Part shown: in pieces, positions 25,776 to 33,831 of the stretch | How positions within the stretch are numbered: position 1 is the stretch's first letter | Layout: every line of letters starts with the position of its first letter | Assembly (NCBI RefSeq): GCF_900120195.1 | Contig: NZ_LT635539.1 | Location: 2,451,441 to 2,515,440, forward strand | DNA from: Blautia sp. Marseille-P3087 | GTDB taxonomy: Bacteria; Bacillota; Clostridia; Lachnospirales; Lachnospiraceae | DNA length: 64,000 nucleotides | Reading direction: 5' to 3' | The notes under the pieces: generated by a model | Seen by the model: the letters and a program-made list of their open reading frames with translations, nothing else | Database searches by the model: none | What the model was told of the DNA's origin: nothing | Program-made: the position numbers and the translations under genes

Positions 25776-26468
25776 ATGGCAGAGATACTGGTATGTGATG
25801 ATGATAAGGACATCGTTGAGGCAATAGAAATTTATCTGACACAGGAGGGACATCATATTCTGAAGGCATATGACGGTGAGCAGGCAATCCGGGTGCTTAA
25901 GAACAATCCGGTAGATCTTCTGATCATCGATGTAATGATGCCGAAGCTGGATGGTATTCGGGCGACATTGAAGATTCGCGAAAAAAATGCGCTTCCGATC
26001 ATTATTTTATCGGCAAAATCAGAGGATGCGGACAAAATCCTCGGGTTAAATGTAGGAGCAGATGATTATGTGACGAAACCGTTTAATCCGCTGGAACTGG
26101 TGGCACGAGTGAAATCCCAGCTTCGCAGATACACCCAGCTTGGGGCAGCAGCAGAAAAAAGAGGCAACATTTATGAGACCGGCGGGCTGATGATCGATGA
26201 TGACCGAAAAGAGGTCACAGTTGATGGAGAAATCGTAAAGCTGACACCGATCGAATACCGAATACTTCTTTTGCTGGTAAAAAATCAGAGACGCGTTTTT
26301 TCTACTAATCAGATTTATGAAAGCATCTGGGAGGAAGAAGCAATTGCAGCGGATAACACAGTTGCGGTTCACATCCGTCATATCAGAGAAAAAATTGAAA
26401 TCAATCCGAAGGAGCCGCGCTATCTGAAAGTAGTGTGGGGACTTGGGTATAAAGTGGAAAAGATCTGA
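25776..26468 (+). CDS. OmpR/PhoB-family response regulator
   Basis: 230 residues. Receiver domain 1-~120: acidic pocket 'LVCDDDKD', phospho-acceptor Asp in 'LLIIDVMMPKLDG', Thr/Ser at 'IILSAKSE', Lys in 'DDYVTKPFNPLEL'. C-terminal winged helix ~135-230 ('TPIEYRILLLLVKNQRRVFS', 'VAVHIRHIREKIEINPKEPRYLKVVWGLGYKVEKI'). GGAGG lies 8-9 bp before the ATG. It is paired with the histidine kinase 88 bp downstream. Similar to VanR-type regulators; the regulon is unknown. Confidence 0.93.
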   Translation: MAEILVCDDDKDIVEAIEIYLTQEGHHILKAYDGEQAIRVLKNNPVDLLIIDVMMPKLDGIRATLKIREKNALPIIILSAKSEDADKILGLNVGADDYVTKPFNPLELVARVKSQLRRYTQLGAAAEKRGNIYETGGLMIDDDRKEVTVDGEIVKLTPIEYRILLLLVKNQRRVFSTNQIYESIWEEEAIAADNTVAVHIRHIREKIEINPKEPRYLKVVWGLGYKVEKI

Positions 26469-26556
26469 AATTCGTCCTTTCGTTGTGGAAAATATCCTGC
26501 ATAACTTCTCTACCTGTTACCAAGACTGTTTTATTATAGAAAGGAATGGGGTATAA

Positions 26557-29133
26557 ATGAAAAAAAGATGGTATAAAAAGAGTGGCATAAAGGGACTTCT
26601 TGTGCTGCTGACGATATTTTTTGTGACGGTTTCCTGCGTGGGAGCCGGAGCATTCGTAGTGATCATGAATAAAGGGGTCCGGCCTCTGGACAGCAAAAGC
26701 TACGTGGATTCGCAGAGTTTCAGAGACAGTGTTTATAATCTTTCGCATACGATTGTCAATGCGATCAGTAACAGATATATTCTGGATCAGGTATCGGATG
26801 ATGAGCTGGTCGATCTTGCTGAACTGAACCAGGGGACGGAGCTGACACACAAAAATACGTCCGGGCTTGCATACAGAGCGAAGGATTTGTATGACTGGGC
26901 AAAAAAATCATCCTGGGATCAAAGTGCAAATGTTCTGATCTGCCGTCAGCCGGACGGTAATGATTACTACATGTATTATAATGACTTTGCAGACAAGATC
27001 ATCACAGGGGAACTGAAGTTTGTCTTTGGAAGCGAGGAAGGACAGGAAGAATATACAAAAGATATATTGTCCATGCTTTCGGGTAAGGAATATATCTATT
27101 ATGGATACACTGATAACAGTATAGGAATCCGTAATGACGGAGTGGAATACGTTGCAGATGCAGAGGGCAATGTTGTTTACACAGACATATATAATTATGA
27201 GTCCAGCGGAAATAATGATGCTCCATTGAAGGAAGAATATAAGCCGGATGGAGCGGACGGCATTCTTGATGTTGTAAATAACAGTAAAGAATGGAAAGGG
27301 AACATCAGCAGAGCATATCAGTATTTATATGAGGCACTGGTAGAATACAGTGACGCATCATATGGTGAGAAAATCCTGAAAACATATACGCAGGGTGCGA
27401 CAAATATCAACTATATGTATGTAGATACAAAGTCCGATAAAGTGTACAGTAATATAAATGGGGTCACTTCGGCAAATTATGAAAAAATGCTGGATAAGCT
27501 GACATCTGGTGCTGATCCTTTCATGCTCATTTCACCGGAGATGCAGGACTGTATACTTGGTTTTACTAATGTTTCGGATTGGACAGTATCTTACTGGCAG
27601 AGTATGGTTGAGAATACAGGACTTGCCGGAGAAAATTATCTTTACTTTGTTTCTGTAGATAAAGATTTTCCTGTGCTGGACAGAATCAAGCAGGAAAAAC
27701 TGGCTTATGAGAAGTTTGAACCATGGCTGGTGCCGATCATGGTTGTTTCTGTGGCTGCATTTATTTTGGCACTCGTAGGAATTGTGATTCTGACAGTTGC
27801 AGCAGGACGAAATAACGAAGATGAAAAAGTACATCTGAATTTCTTTGACCGATGGTATACAGAGATTGCGGCAGGCATGATCGTTGCAATCTGGTTAATG
27901 GGAATTTCCGTGCTGGTTCAGGCAATGGATTCTGAAGAAGTGCGGATGATCTGGAAAACCATTGATTTTGGAATGATCGGCATTTGGACAGGAGGCTGGT
28001 TCCTGACGGGCTGGCTCAGTCTGGTGCGCAGAATCAAAGCGAGATCACTGTGGAGAGATTCACTTCTCAGACATGTGTTGCGGATGATTAAAAAAATTTT
28101 CAAAGCTATCGGAAATCTGGTGGTTTTTATGAGTAAAAATACCATCAGCAGAATAAAGATAGCTGCCGGGTTTGGATGTTTTGTATTTGCACAGATGCTG
28201 CTTGTTATGCTGGGATTTGGAGCTGGTGCCATGCTTCCCCTGTTGCTTTTGCTTGTATTGGATGTGGCAGTACTTTACTGGCTGCTGAAAAAGGCATGGG
28301 GGCGAGAACAGATCATTGGTGGTTTGAAAAAAATCATTGATGGGGATCTTCAATACAAAATTCCGACAGATAAGCTTTCCGGTGAGCAGGAAATGGTGGC
28401 GGATTATATTAACCATATCGGGGAGGGACTGGATGCAGCCGTAGAAAACAGCCTCAAGAACGAGCGGATGAAGACAGAATTGATCACGAATGTTTCACAT
28501 GATATCAAGACACCGTTGACATCGATCATCAACTATATAGATCTTCTCAAGAGAGAAAAGCCGGAAGATCCCAAGATCAGGGGGTATCTGGAAGTTCTGG
28601 AAAATAAGGCACAGAGACTGAAGGTTCTTACAGAAGATGTCGTAGAGGCATCCAAGGCAAGTACCGGAAATATCACACTGGAAATGACAGAACTGAATTT
28701 TGTGGAGCTGGTCAATCAGGTGATCGGAGAATTTGAAGAGAAATTTGAAGAAAGAAAGCTTCAGATGATAGTTCATTTTGATGAGGAAGAGGCAATCATC
28801 TGTGCGGATGGACGCAGACTCTGGAGGGTTCTGGAAAATGTTTTCGGAAATGTATCTAAATATGCGATGGAAAACACAAGAGTCTATGTAGACGTGAATA
28901 TGAACCGTCCGAATGTACAGCTCGCTCTCAAGAATATTTCCGCACAGCCGCTGAATATCACAGCGGACGAACTGACGGAGCGTTTTATCCGCGGGGATGT
29001 TTCCAGAAATACTGAAGGAAGCGGTCTGGGATTGTCCATCGCGAAAGACCTTGTGCAGCTGCAGGGTGGGACATTTAATCTGTATCTCGACGGGGATCTG
29101 TTTAAAGTAACGATAGAATTTAAGATGAAATAA
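26557..29133 (+). CDS. Large membrane sensor histidine kinase
   Basis: 858 residues. First membrane helix ~10-33, outer sensor region ~34-388 without recognised family, then about six more helices (~389-410, 438-455, 470-488, 533-555, 560-580) in a membrane block. After a HAMP-like linker comes the HisKA box 'ELITNVSHDIKTPLTSIINYID' with the phospho-His, and an HATPase domain with an N box 'RVLENVFGNVSKYA' and G box 'GSGLGLSIAKDLVQLQGG'. The multi-helix block between sensor and kinase is unusual for a VanS-type partner and suggests membrane or lipid sensing. It ends before a strong terminator. Confidence 0.9.
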   Translation: MKKRWYKKSGIKGLLVLLTIFFVTVSCVGAGAFVVIMNKGVRPLDSKSYVDSQSFRDSVYNLSHTIVNAISNRYILDQVSDDELVDLAELNQGTELTHKNTSGLAYRAKDLYDWAKKSSWDQSANVLICRQPDGNDYYMYYNDFADKIITGELKFVFGSEEGQEEYTKDILSMLSGKEYIYYGYTDNSIGIRNDGVEYVADAEGNVVYTDIYNYESSGNNDAPLKEEYKPDGADGILDVVNNSKEWKGNISRAYQYLYEALVEYSDASYGEKILKTYTQGATNINYMYVDTKSDKVYSNINGVTSANYEKMLDKLTSGADPFMLISPEMQDCILGFTNVSDWTVSYWQSMVENTGLAGENYLYFVSVDKDFPVLDRIKQEKLAYEKFEPWLVPIMVVSVAAFILALVGIVILTVAAGRNNEDEKVHLNFFDRWYTEIAAGMIVAIWLMGISVLVQAMDSEEVRMIWKTIDFGMIGIWTGGWFLTGWLSLVRRIKARSLWRDSLLRHVLRMIKKIFKAIGNLVVFMSKNTISRIKIAAGFGCFVFAQMLLVMLGFGAGAMLPLLLLLVLDVAVLYWLLKKAWGREQIIGGLKKIIDGDLQYKIPTDKLSGEQEMVADYINHIGEGLDAAVENSLKNERMKTELITNVSHDIKTPLTSIINYIDLLKREKPEDPKIRGYLEVLENKAQRLKVLTEDVVEASKASTGNITLEMTELNFVELVNQVIGEFEEKFEERKLQMIVHFDEEEAIICADGRRLWRVLENVFGNVSKYAMENTRVYVDVNMNRPNVQLALKNISAQPLNITADELTERFIRGDVSRNTEGSGLGLSIAKDLVQLQGGTFNLYLDGDLFKVTIEFKMK

Positions 29134-29139
29134 GGGAAT

Positions 29140-29181
29140 AAAACTGCCGATTGTATAGAAATATATGATTGGCAGTTTTTT
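29140..29181 (+). terminator. Intrinsic terminator of the two-component operon
   Basis: AAACTGCC / GGCAGTTTTTT with additional short pairs inside (TATA/TATA) and a T run. Confidence 0.8.
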
Positions 29182-29200
29182 ATATTATAATATATTATAT

Positions 29201-29404
29201 GTCTGTGATATGTGAAATAACCATTCAGACAGGCTTCGTCGTCCGGAAGTACTAAAGATATTCCTGACTGTTAAAAACGCTTATAAAAATCGCAAACTCG
29301 TTTCACTCAAACAGTACGATTTTTATTCGCAACACAGTCAGATCATATCTAAGTACTTCTCAGACTTCTGCAGAAAGTCTGGATGGTTATTTCAATATAC
29401 AGAC
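29201..29404 (+). repeat. Giant foldback element A (conserved-loop hairpin family)
   Basis: About 204 nt that fold end to end into one imperfect hairpin. Outer arms: GTCTGT..ATAT..TGAAATAACCAT against ATGGTTATTTCA..ATAT..ACAGAC. Middle: GAAGTACTaaAGATAT and CTGACTGT against ACAGTCAG and ATATCTAAGTACTTC. Inner: ATAAAAATCG against CGATTTTTAT. Apical loop: AAACTCGTTTCACTCAAACAG. No gene inside. It follows the kinase terminator in a convergent gap. Elements B and C share the loop and several internal motifs but have unrelated arm sequences. The 205-nt length and multiple paired arms exclude chance. Confidence 0.8.
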
Positions 29405-29456
29405 ATTTTTATTTTCTTATATCGGAGATGCAAAAGATAGATATAGTATATTTTTT

Positions 29457-29519
29457 ATACTTCACGATGATTTTATTTCACGGGGCAGGTGATAGCCCTG
29501 TTTCATATCAGAGAAGTAT
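29457..29519. repeat. Smaller imperfect hairpin between foldback elements A and B
   Basis: ATACTTC / GAAGTAT outer arms and GGGGC / GCCCT inner arms, roughly 63 nt with internal mismatches. It does not carry the conserved loop of its neighbours. Confidence 0.45.
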
Positions 29520-29547
29520 GAGACTTTCTATTCATAATGATTCAAAA

Positions 29548-29820
29548 CGGGGAGAATTGTAAAAAATTTCTGTACATGAAAAACAGCCGGTGAGATATAG
29601 CCGCAACAACTCTCTACAGGATTCGAGCAAGTTCTTAATGTTTGATCAATGCGTTACGAATAAAAATTATGCTGTCTGAGCGTCAGCGAGTTCATAATTT
29701 TTATTTGTGTATTTAGCAGTGATTAAACATTTTAGAACTTACCGAATCCGAAGCCTGTTGTTGCGGCTATATCTTCATCCGGCTGTGTATCTTACACAGA
29801 ACTTTTTACGATTATCCCTG
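29548..29820 (-). repeat. Giant foldback element B (conserved-loop hairpin family, opposite orientation)
   Basis: About 273 nt folding end to end. Outer arms GGGGAgAATtGTAAAAA against its near complement at 29804-29820; next ACAGCCGG..GA.ATATAGCCGCAACAAC against its complement; then AAGTTCT..AATGTTT.ATCA; inner AATAAAAATTAT against ATAATTTTTATT. The apical loop on the minus strand reads GAACTCGCTGACGCTCAGAC, so the element points opposite to A. Motifs TAAGTTCT, TAAATACAC and CGTAACGC occupy the same places as TAAGTACT, TAAAAACGC and CGCAACAC in A and C. Confidence 0.8.
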
Positions 29821-29833
29821 TATCCTCATTCCC

Positions 29834-30046
29834 CTACACCTGAATCCGGTCCGCTACTTCATTCCCAACCGCCAGCCGCCGGTCATTCCGCCCGATGATC
29901 AGCCAATCCTGGCACTTCTGAATAACCTGAATCGTGCTGCCTTCTTTAATATCCATGTTTCTCATCGTTTCCAGAATCTCCGGAACACCAAACATCCATT
30001 TGATCGTACAGGTATCGCCTGCATTTGTCTGTGATAAAGCCTGCAT
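29834..30046 (-). CDS. FeoA-like small protein
   Basis: 70 residues with the SH3-like FeoA pattern: 'AGDTCTIKWMFG', 'MRNMDIKEGSTIQVIQKC', 'DRRLAVGNEVADRIQV'. GGAGG 8 bp before the ATG. FeoA proteins are cytosolic partners of the ferrous iron transporter FeoB, but no feoB is adjacent, so it may be a stand-alone FeoA-domain protein. The upstream gap (30047-30322) holds only the promoter of the next gene. Confidence 0.75.
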   Translation of the reverse strand: MQALSQTNAGDTCTIKWMFGVPEILETMRNMDIKEGSTIQVIQKCQDWLIIGRNDRRLAVGNEVADRIQV

Positions 30047-30248
30047 AAAAGTCCCTCCTTTAGGAAAGATAGAAAAGAGTTAACGTCAGATAATTTACAC
30101 TTTAATTATTGAATTAATCATACAACTCGGAATATATGTTCGTCAATTGGAACATTAGCTAGTCAAATCTCATATTGGATAGCATCCGCTGACAGTAGAT
30201 AGTGTGCACTAAGAGACCGATTGTATACATAATGAAGCGATAATGCAA

Positions 30249-30277
30249 TTGACAGAATTTATAAGAAATGTTATTCT
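30249..30277 (+). promoter_or_regulatory. Promoter of the PEPS-repeat secreted protein
   Basis: TTGACA (perfect), 17-bp spacer, TATTCT, about 45 bp before the GTG start. Confidence 0.65.
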
Positions 30278-30322
30278 TTAACAAGGTTTTGAACAACTAA
30301 CTAAAGTAAGAGGGGGAGAACC

Positions 30323-33211
30323 GTGAAGAGACATATTGCATTTTGGGTTTCAGCAATGATGACTGTGAATTTATTTACAGCGGTGCCGGCTTTTGCGACA
30401 GATGATTTTTCTGATGTAGAAGTGGCAGTTCAGGAAGACAGCAATGAAGATGCTGAAGAAATGGAAATTCAGGATTCAACAGAGGAAGATTTTGAGGATG
30501 AAGATGCAGTAACGGAAGATAGAGCTGCATCGGACAGCGAAGTAGACAGTGTGACAGATGTGGATCTGTTTTCAGACGGAGATTCTGAAGATGCAGTTGC
30601 AGAATCCCAACAGTTAAAAGATGCACCGACCGCAGAAGCAAAACTGGAGTCAGGCTTTGGGAGCGATTATCAGAAACTTCTTTTTTCTGACGGTGCATAT
30701 GCAGGAGGAATCAGCCAGATCCTTGTAAATGGAAATGTATGGGAAAAAGTATCTTCAAAATACAGTTTGTTTAGAAGAAATGCATATTATATGGATAGTT
30801 CAGATGCTTCGGCAGTCTTTGACGGCAGTGGAGACGGCATGCTGACTATCGGAGATATCATTACGATAAAAAATCCGTCATACCAGGATCTGCTTCTTTG
30901 TGTGAAGGGAAGTGGAAGTGATTTCGCAGTGGAGCCTTATGATCCAAACAGTGGAAATGATAAAGAAGGTCCATCTGATGGACAGAACACATTATATGTG
31001 AGATTAAACGGATATTTTGAGAGTGCACTTACCGGTCAGCAGAAATATGATGCAATCAGTGGAGCATCTACTTCGGTTTCTACGAATAAAAACAGTAATG
31101 TTATTGTTGAAGCGGCAGTGGTTCCGGACGGAACAACGCCGGAAAAAAATGACTGGAAACCTTTACATGAAGCAGTAACGGTAAATACAAAAAAGACAAG
31201 CGTAAATATTGACACGGAATCCTGTGGAATGTCAGGTGTATACTCGATTTATGACAGCTCCCTGTCACTGAGCGGTGTTCCTGATCAACCGGGTTCTTAT
31301 CCGGTAAGTGTAACAGTAACAGATCAGAATGGCAGAACCGCAACCAGTAATGAGCTTGTATTTAAGGTTTATTCACGTACAGAAAAACTGAGTGACTGTC
31401 TGAAACTTGACAATGCACAGCAGACTGCAGATGGCAAATACATGTATGATATGGAACCATGGGCAATTGCAAATTTTGGCGGTACAAATGAGACAGTGAC
31501 AGTACCGGCACAGATCAAAGCATGGTATGGCTCCCATACAAGTGGGATATATGGCGAGCTGGGATATTCTGTATCCGAATCAGAAAGCCCGACACAGACA
31601 TTGATTGTTCCGTCAGGCTGTGATCTGACACTTGTAAATATGAAAATTTTCAGCAGTGTACGAATTATTGTACAGAAAGGCGGAAGACTTTGCCTGCGTG
31701 ATTCTTCTGTCCACGGACTGATCGAAGCAATGGATGGAGGAAGAATCTCTGTAAATTATGACAACTACGGTGGAAGCTTTTTGACAGGTGCTTCTGTTAA
31801 TGGACAGTTGATCCTGAATGGCGGGGCAATTCTGGAGAACTCGCTGATTTATTCCAATACAAATTTTCTGGCGAATGGATCAGAGGTGCGTCATAATACA
31901 GCGCCTGTAGTGCTTGTTAAGGGAAATGTGGCTTTGGAGGGTGAGGTTTACATCAGAGGCGATGAGGCCGCTACCGGCAAAGACCCGAACACCCAGAAAA
32001 GTTATAGTGGACAGCCTGCAATGAAAATATCCGGAGGTACACTCACAATCTCGGACAATGGTGTCCTTGGTGTATTTGGCGGGGGAAGAAATGCCACGAC
32101 ATCCGTAGGTGGTGCAGCACTGATTCTGGATCAGGGAACAGTTAAGGGTAATGGAAAGCTGATCGCAGTTGGTGGAAATGGTTCTTTTGACGATGGCGGC
32201 AATGGTGTCAGCGGAACCGGATCAATCGAAACATCCAGTGCATGGCTGGAAGGCGGCTCTGCAATCATGTCGAAAGAAGATTCCGTTGCCGGAAAGGCAT
32301 ATGTTTCTTCTGTTAATATAGCTGATCGCACGATAGTGAAATCGGTTGATGGAAGAAAAATTTCCGATAATTTTGAAGATGCAACGGAAAGACAGTGGAA
32401 AGATATTACAAAAAAACCGAACCTGACATTATATGAAATAACAGATCCAGATAAGAAACCAGAGCCGAGTGTAAAACCGGAACCAAGCGAGAAACCGGAA
32501 CCAAGCGAGAAACCGGAACCAAGCGAGAAACCGGAGCCAAGTGAGAAACCAGAACCGAGTGAGAAACCGGAGCCAAGTGAGAAACCGGAACCAAGCGAGA
32601 AACCGAAGCCAAGTGTAAAACCAGAATCGGGCAAAAAGCCTGAAACGATAAAGATACCTGCAAAAGTAAATAGTGCGAAGGCTACGTCTGCCGGATATAA
32701 CCAGATCAGAATTACATGGAAGAAAGCTGCAAATGCAAGTGGATATATCATTGAAAGAAAAAAAGGATCAAAATGGCAGATAATCGCGAATGTAAAAGCG
32801 TCTGCAGTTTCTTACACACAGCGCAATTCCAAGAAGTATCCAATTCAGACAGGATGTGGATATGCATATCGAATCAGAGCGTATCGAGTGGTTAACGGGA
32901 AATATGTTTACGGAGAATATTCCGGAGCATTCAGTGGCAAAGCATTACCGGCAGCGCCGACGTTAAGAGTAGCAAGAAAATCTTCCGGTATTCAGTTAAG
33001 CTGGAGAAAAGTTCCGGGTGCATCCGGATATGTAGTATACCGCTACATCGGAGGAAAATGGAGCAGAATTGCCTCTACAGACAAAATAACGCTCATAGAC
33101 AGAAAAGTATCAAAAGGCCGCAGCTATAGTTATCTTGTACGAGCATATCGTATAGTAAATGGAAAAAGGGTATACGGAAGCTGGTCTGGACTGAAAAGAA
33201 TAAAAAGATAA
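30323..33211 (+). CDS. Large secreted protein with PEPS repeats and fibronectin type III-like domains
   Basis: 962 residues from a GTG start behind GGGGGAG. Signal peptide ~1-26 ('VNLFTAVPAFA'), acidic Asp/Glu stretch to ~100, then beta-rich domains including an Ig-like 'YSIYDSSLSLSGVPDQPGSYPVSVTVTD' around 300-345. A right-handed beta-helix-like region spans ~375-690 ('GGRLCLRDSSVHGLIEAMDGG', 'GGTLTISDNGVLGVFGGG'). A Pro/Glu hexapeptide linker (KPEPSE, seven units) lies at ~712-770. Two fibronectin type III-like domains follow ('RITWKKAANASGYIIERKKGSKW', 'QLSWRKVPGASGYVVYRYIGGKW'). No sortase motif. Likely a wall-associated adhesin or glycan-binding protein. Confidence 0.82.
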   Translation: MKRHIAFWVSAMMTVNLFTAVPAFATDDFSDVEVAVQEDSNEDAEEMEIQDSTEEDFEDEDAVTEDRAASDSEVDSVTDVDLFSDGDSEDAVAESQQLKDAPTAEAKLESGFGSDYQKLLFSDGAYAGGISQILVNGNVWEKVSSKYSLFRRNAYYMDSSDASAVFDGSGDGMLTIGDIITIKNPSYQDLLLCVKGSGSDFAVEPYDPNSGNDKEGPSDGQNTLYVRLNGYFESALTGQQKYDAISGASTSVSTNKNSNVIVEAAVVPDGTTPEKNDWKPLHEAVTVNTKKTSVNIDTESCGMSGVYSIYDSSLSLSGVPDQPGSYPVSVTVTDQNGRTATSNELVFKVYSRTEKLSDCLKLDNAQQTADGKYMYDMEPWAIANFGGTNETVTVPAQIKAWYGSHTSGIYGELGYSVSESESPTQTLIVPSGCDLTLVNMKIFSSVRIIVQKGGRLCLRDSSVHGLIEAMDGGRISVNYDNYGGSFLTGASVNGQLILNGGAILENSLIYSNTNFLANGSEVRHNTAPVVLVKGNVALEGEVYIRGDEAATGKDPNTQKSYSGQPAMKISGGTLTISDNGVLGVFGGGRNATTSVGGAALILDQGTVKGNGKLIAVGGNGSFDDGGNGVSGTGSIETSSAWLEGGSAIMSKEDSVAGKAYVSSVNIADRTIVKSVDGRKISDNFEDATERQWKDITKKPNLTLYEITDPDKKPEPSVKPEPSEKPEPSEKPEPSEKPEPSEKPEPSEKPEPSEKPEPSEKPKPSVKPESGKKPETIKIPAKVNSAKATSAGYNQIRITWKKAANASGYIIERKKGSKWQIIANVKASAVSYTQRNSKKYPIQTGCGYAYRIRAYRVVNGKYVYGEYSGAFSGKALPAAPTLRVARKSSGIQLSWRKVPGASGYVVYRYIGGKWSRIASTDKITLIDRKVSKGRSYSYLVRAYRIVNGKRVYGSWSGLKRIKR
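32456..32617 (+). repeat. 18-bp tandem repeat encoding KPEPS(E/V)
   Basis: Nine 18-bp units in frame (one KPEPSV, seven KPEPSE, one KPKPSV), several identical at the DNA level and others differing at third positions. A Pro-rich spacer that can change length by slippage. Confidence 0.9.
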
Positions 33212-33238
33212 AAGCGGAAAGAATATATTCTGCTGATG

Positions 33239-33278
33239 AAAGCTCTCTTTATCGAAAATCCGATAGAGAGGGCTTTTT
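33239..33278 (+). terminator. Intrinsic terminator after the PEPS-repeat gene
   Basis: GCTCTCTTTATCG / CGATAGAGAGGGC hairpin followed by TTTTT. Confidence 0.9.
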
Positions 33279-33290
33279 CCAAATTCCAGG

Positions 33291-33319
33291 TTTACAAATA
33301 TTTGCAAATATGCTACTAT
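33291..33319 (+). promoter_or_regulatory. Promoter of metG
   Basis: TTTACA, 17-bp spacer, TACTAT with a TG extension, 13 bp after the preceding terminator. It implies a leader of about 500 nt before metG. Confidence 0.6.
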
Positions 33320-33325
33320 TTTTAA

Positions 33326-33742
33326 AGAGCGGAAATATGATATATTCCGTAGAATATAAGCAAACTCACAGAACAAGAGAGTACATTTGCTGACCACATT
33401 ACAGAGAATTCCCCGATGGAAGAATTGCTATGCTATGAGCAGAAGAATAGCGCAGAATGAAAAAGAATCGTTCCATTCCGGTGGCTGAGAGGGAAGTGCA
33501 GGTGCAGATGGAAGATGGCTTGGGAGAGGTGCAGTCGAGATGAGATTTACATTCAGACTGCAACAGGACCGCCTGTTATAGCGGAAGGGTATCAGGACAG
33601 TGACAGAACGATCGGATTGGATCGGGAAGTCAGGATGGAATCGTACCCGATAAGGTTTCTGACTGCGAGGCAGGAACGAACAGAAGTGGTAACACGGGCA
33701 GGACTCGTCTTCTCAATATGAAGGGAAGATGGTCTTTTTTTT
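33326..33742 (+). ncRNA. T-box riboswitch, methionine-specific candidate, upstream of metG
   Basis: The leader carries the T-box antiterminator signature AGAAGTGGTAACACGGGC at 33683-33700, which pairs with the tRNA 3' end. A terminator follows: GAC..TCTTC against GAAGATGGTC, then a long T run at 33734-33742. Upstream lies a long Stem I-like hairpin region (33481-33565) with GGAAGATGG-type apical sequence and an ATG at 33540-33542 in a GAGATGAGA context, the candidate specifier for tRNA-Met. T-boxes let uncharged tRNA turn on its synthetase gene; the downstream gene being metG agrees. The 5' boundary is inferred from the promoter. Confidence 0.82.
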
Positions 33743-33831
33743 ACGTTATAGGAAATTACTTCGTAATGTTCCAATAATGTAAAAACGTTTCGCGAGGATA
33801 TTTAAGAATATTAATCAGGAGGAATTATAAA

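Noticed and set aside
32131-32751. 206-residue minus-strand frame with a GSGFSLGSGF repeat
   Set aside because: It mirrors the PEPS repeat of the secreted protein on the other strand; the repeat arises from the 18-bp DNA units.
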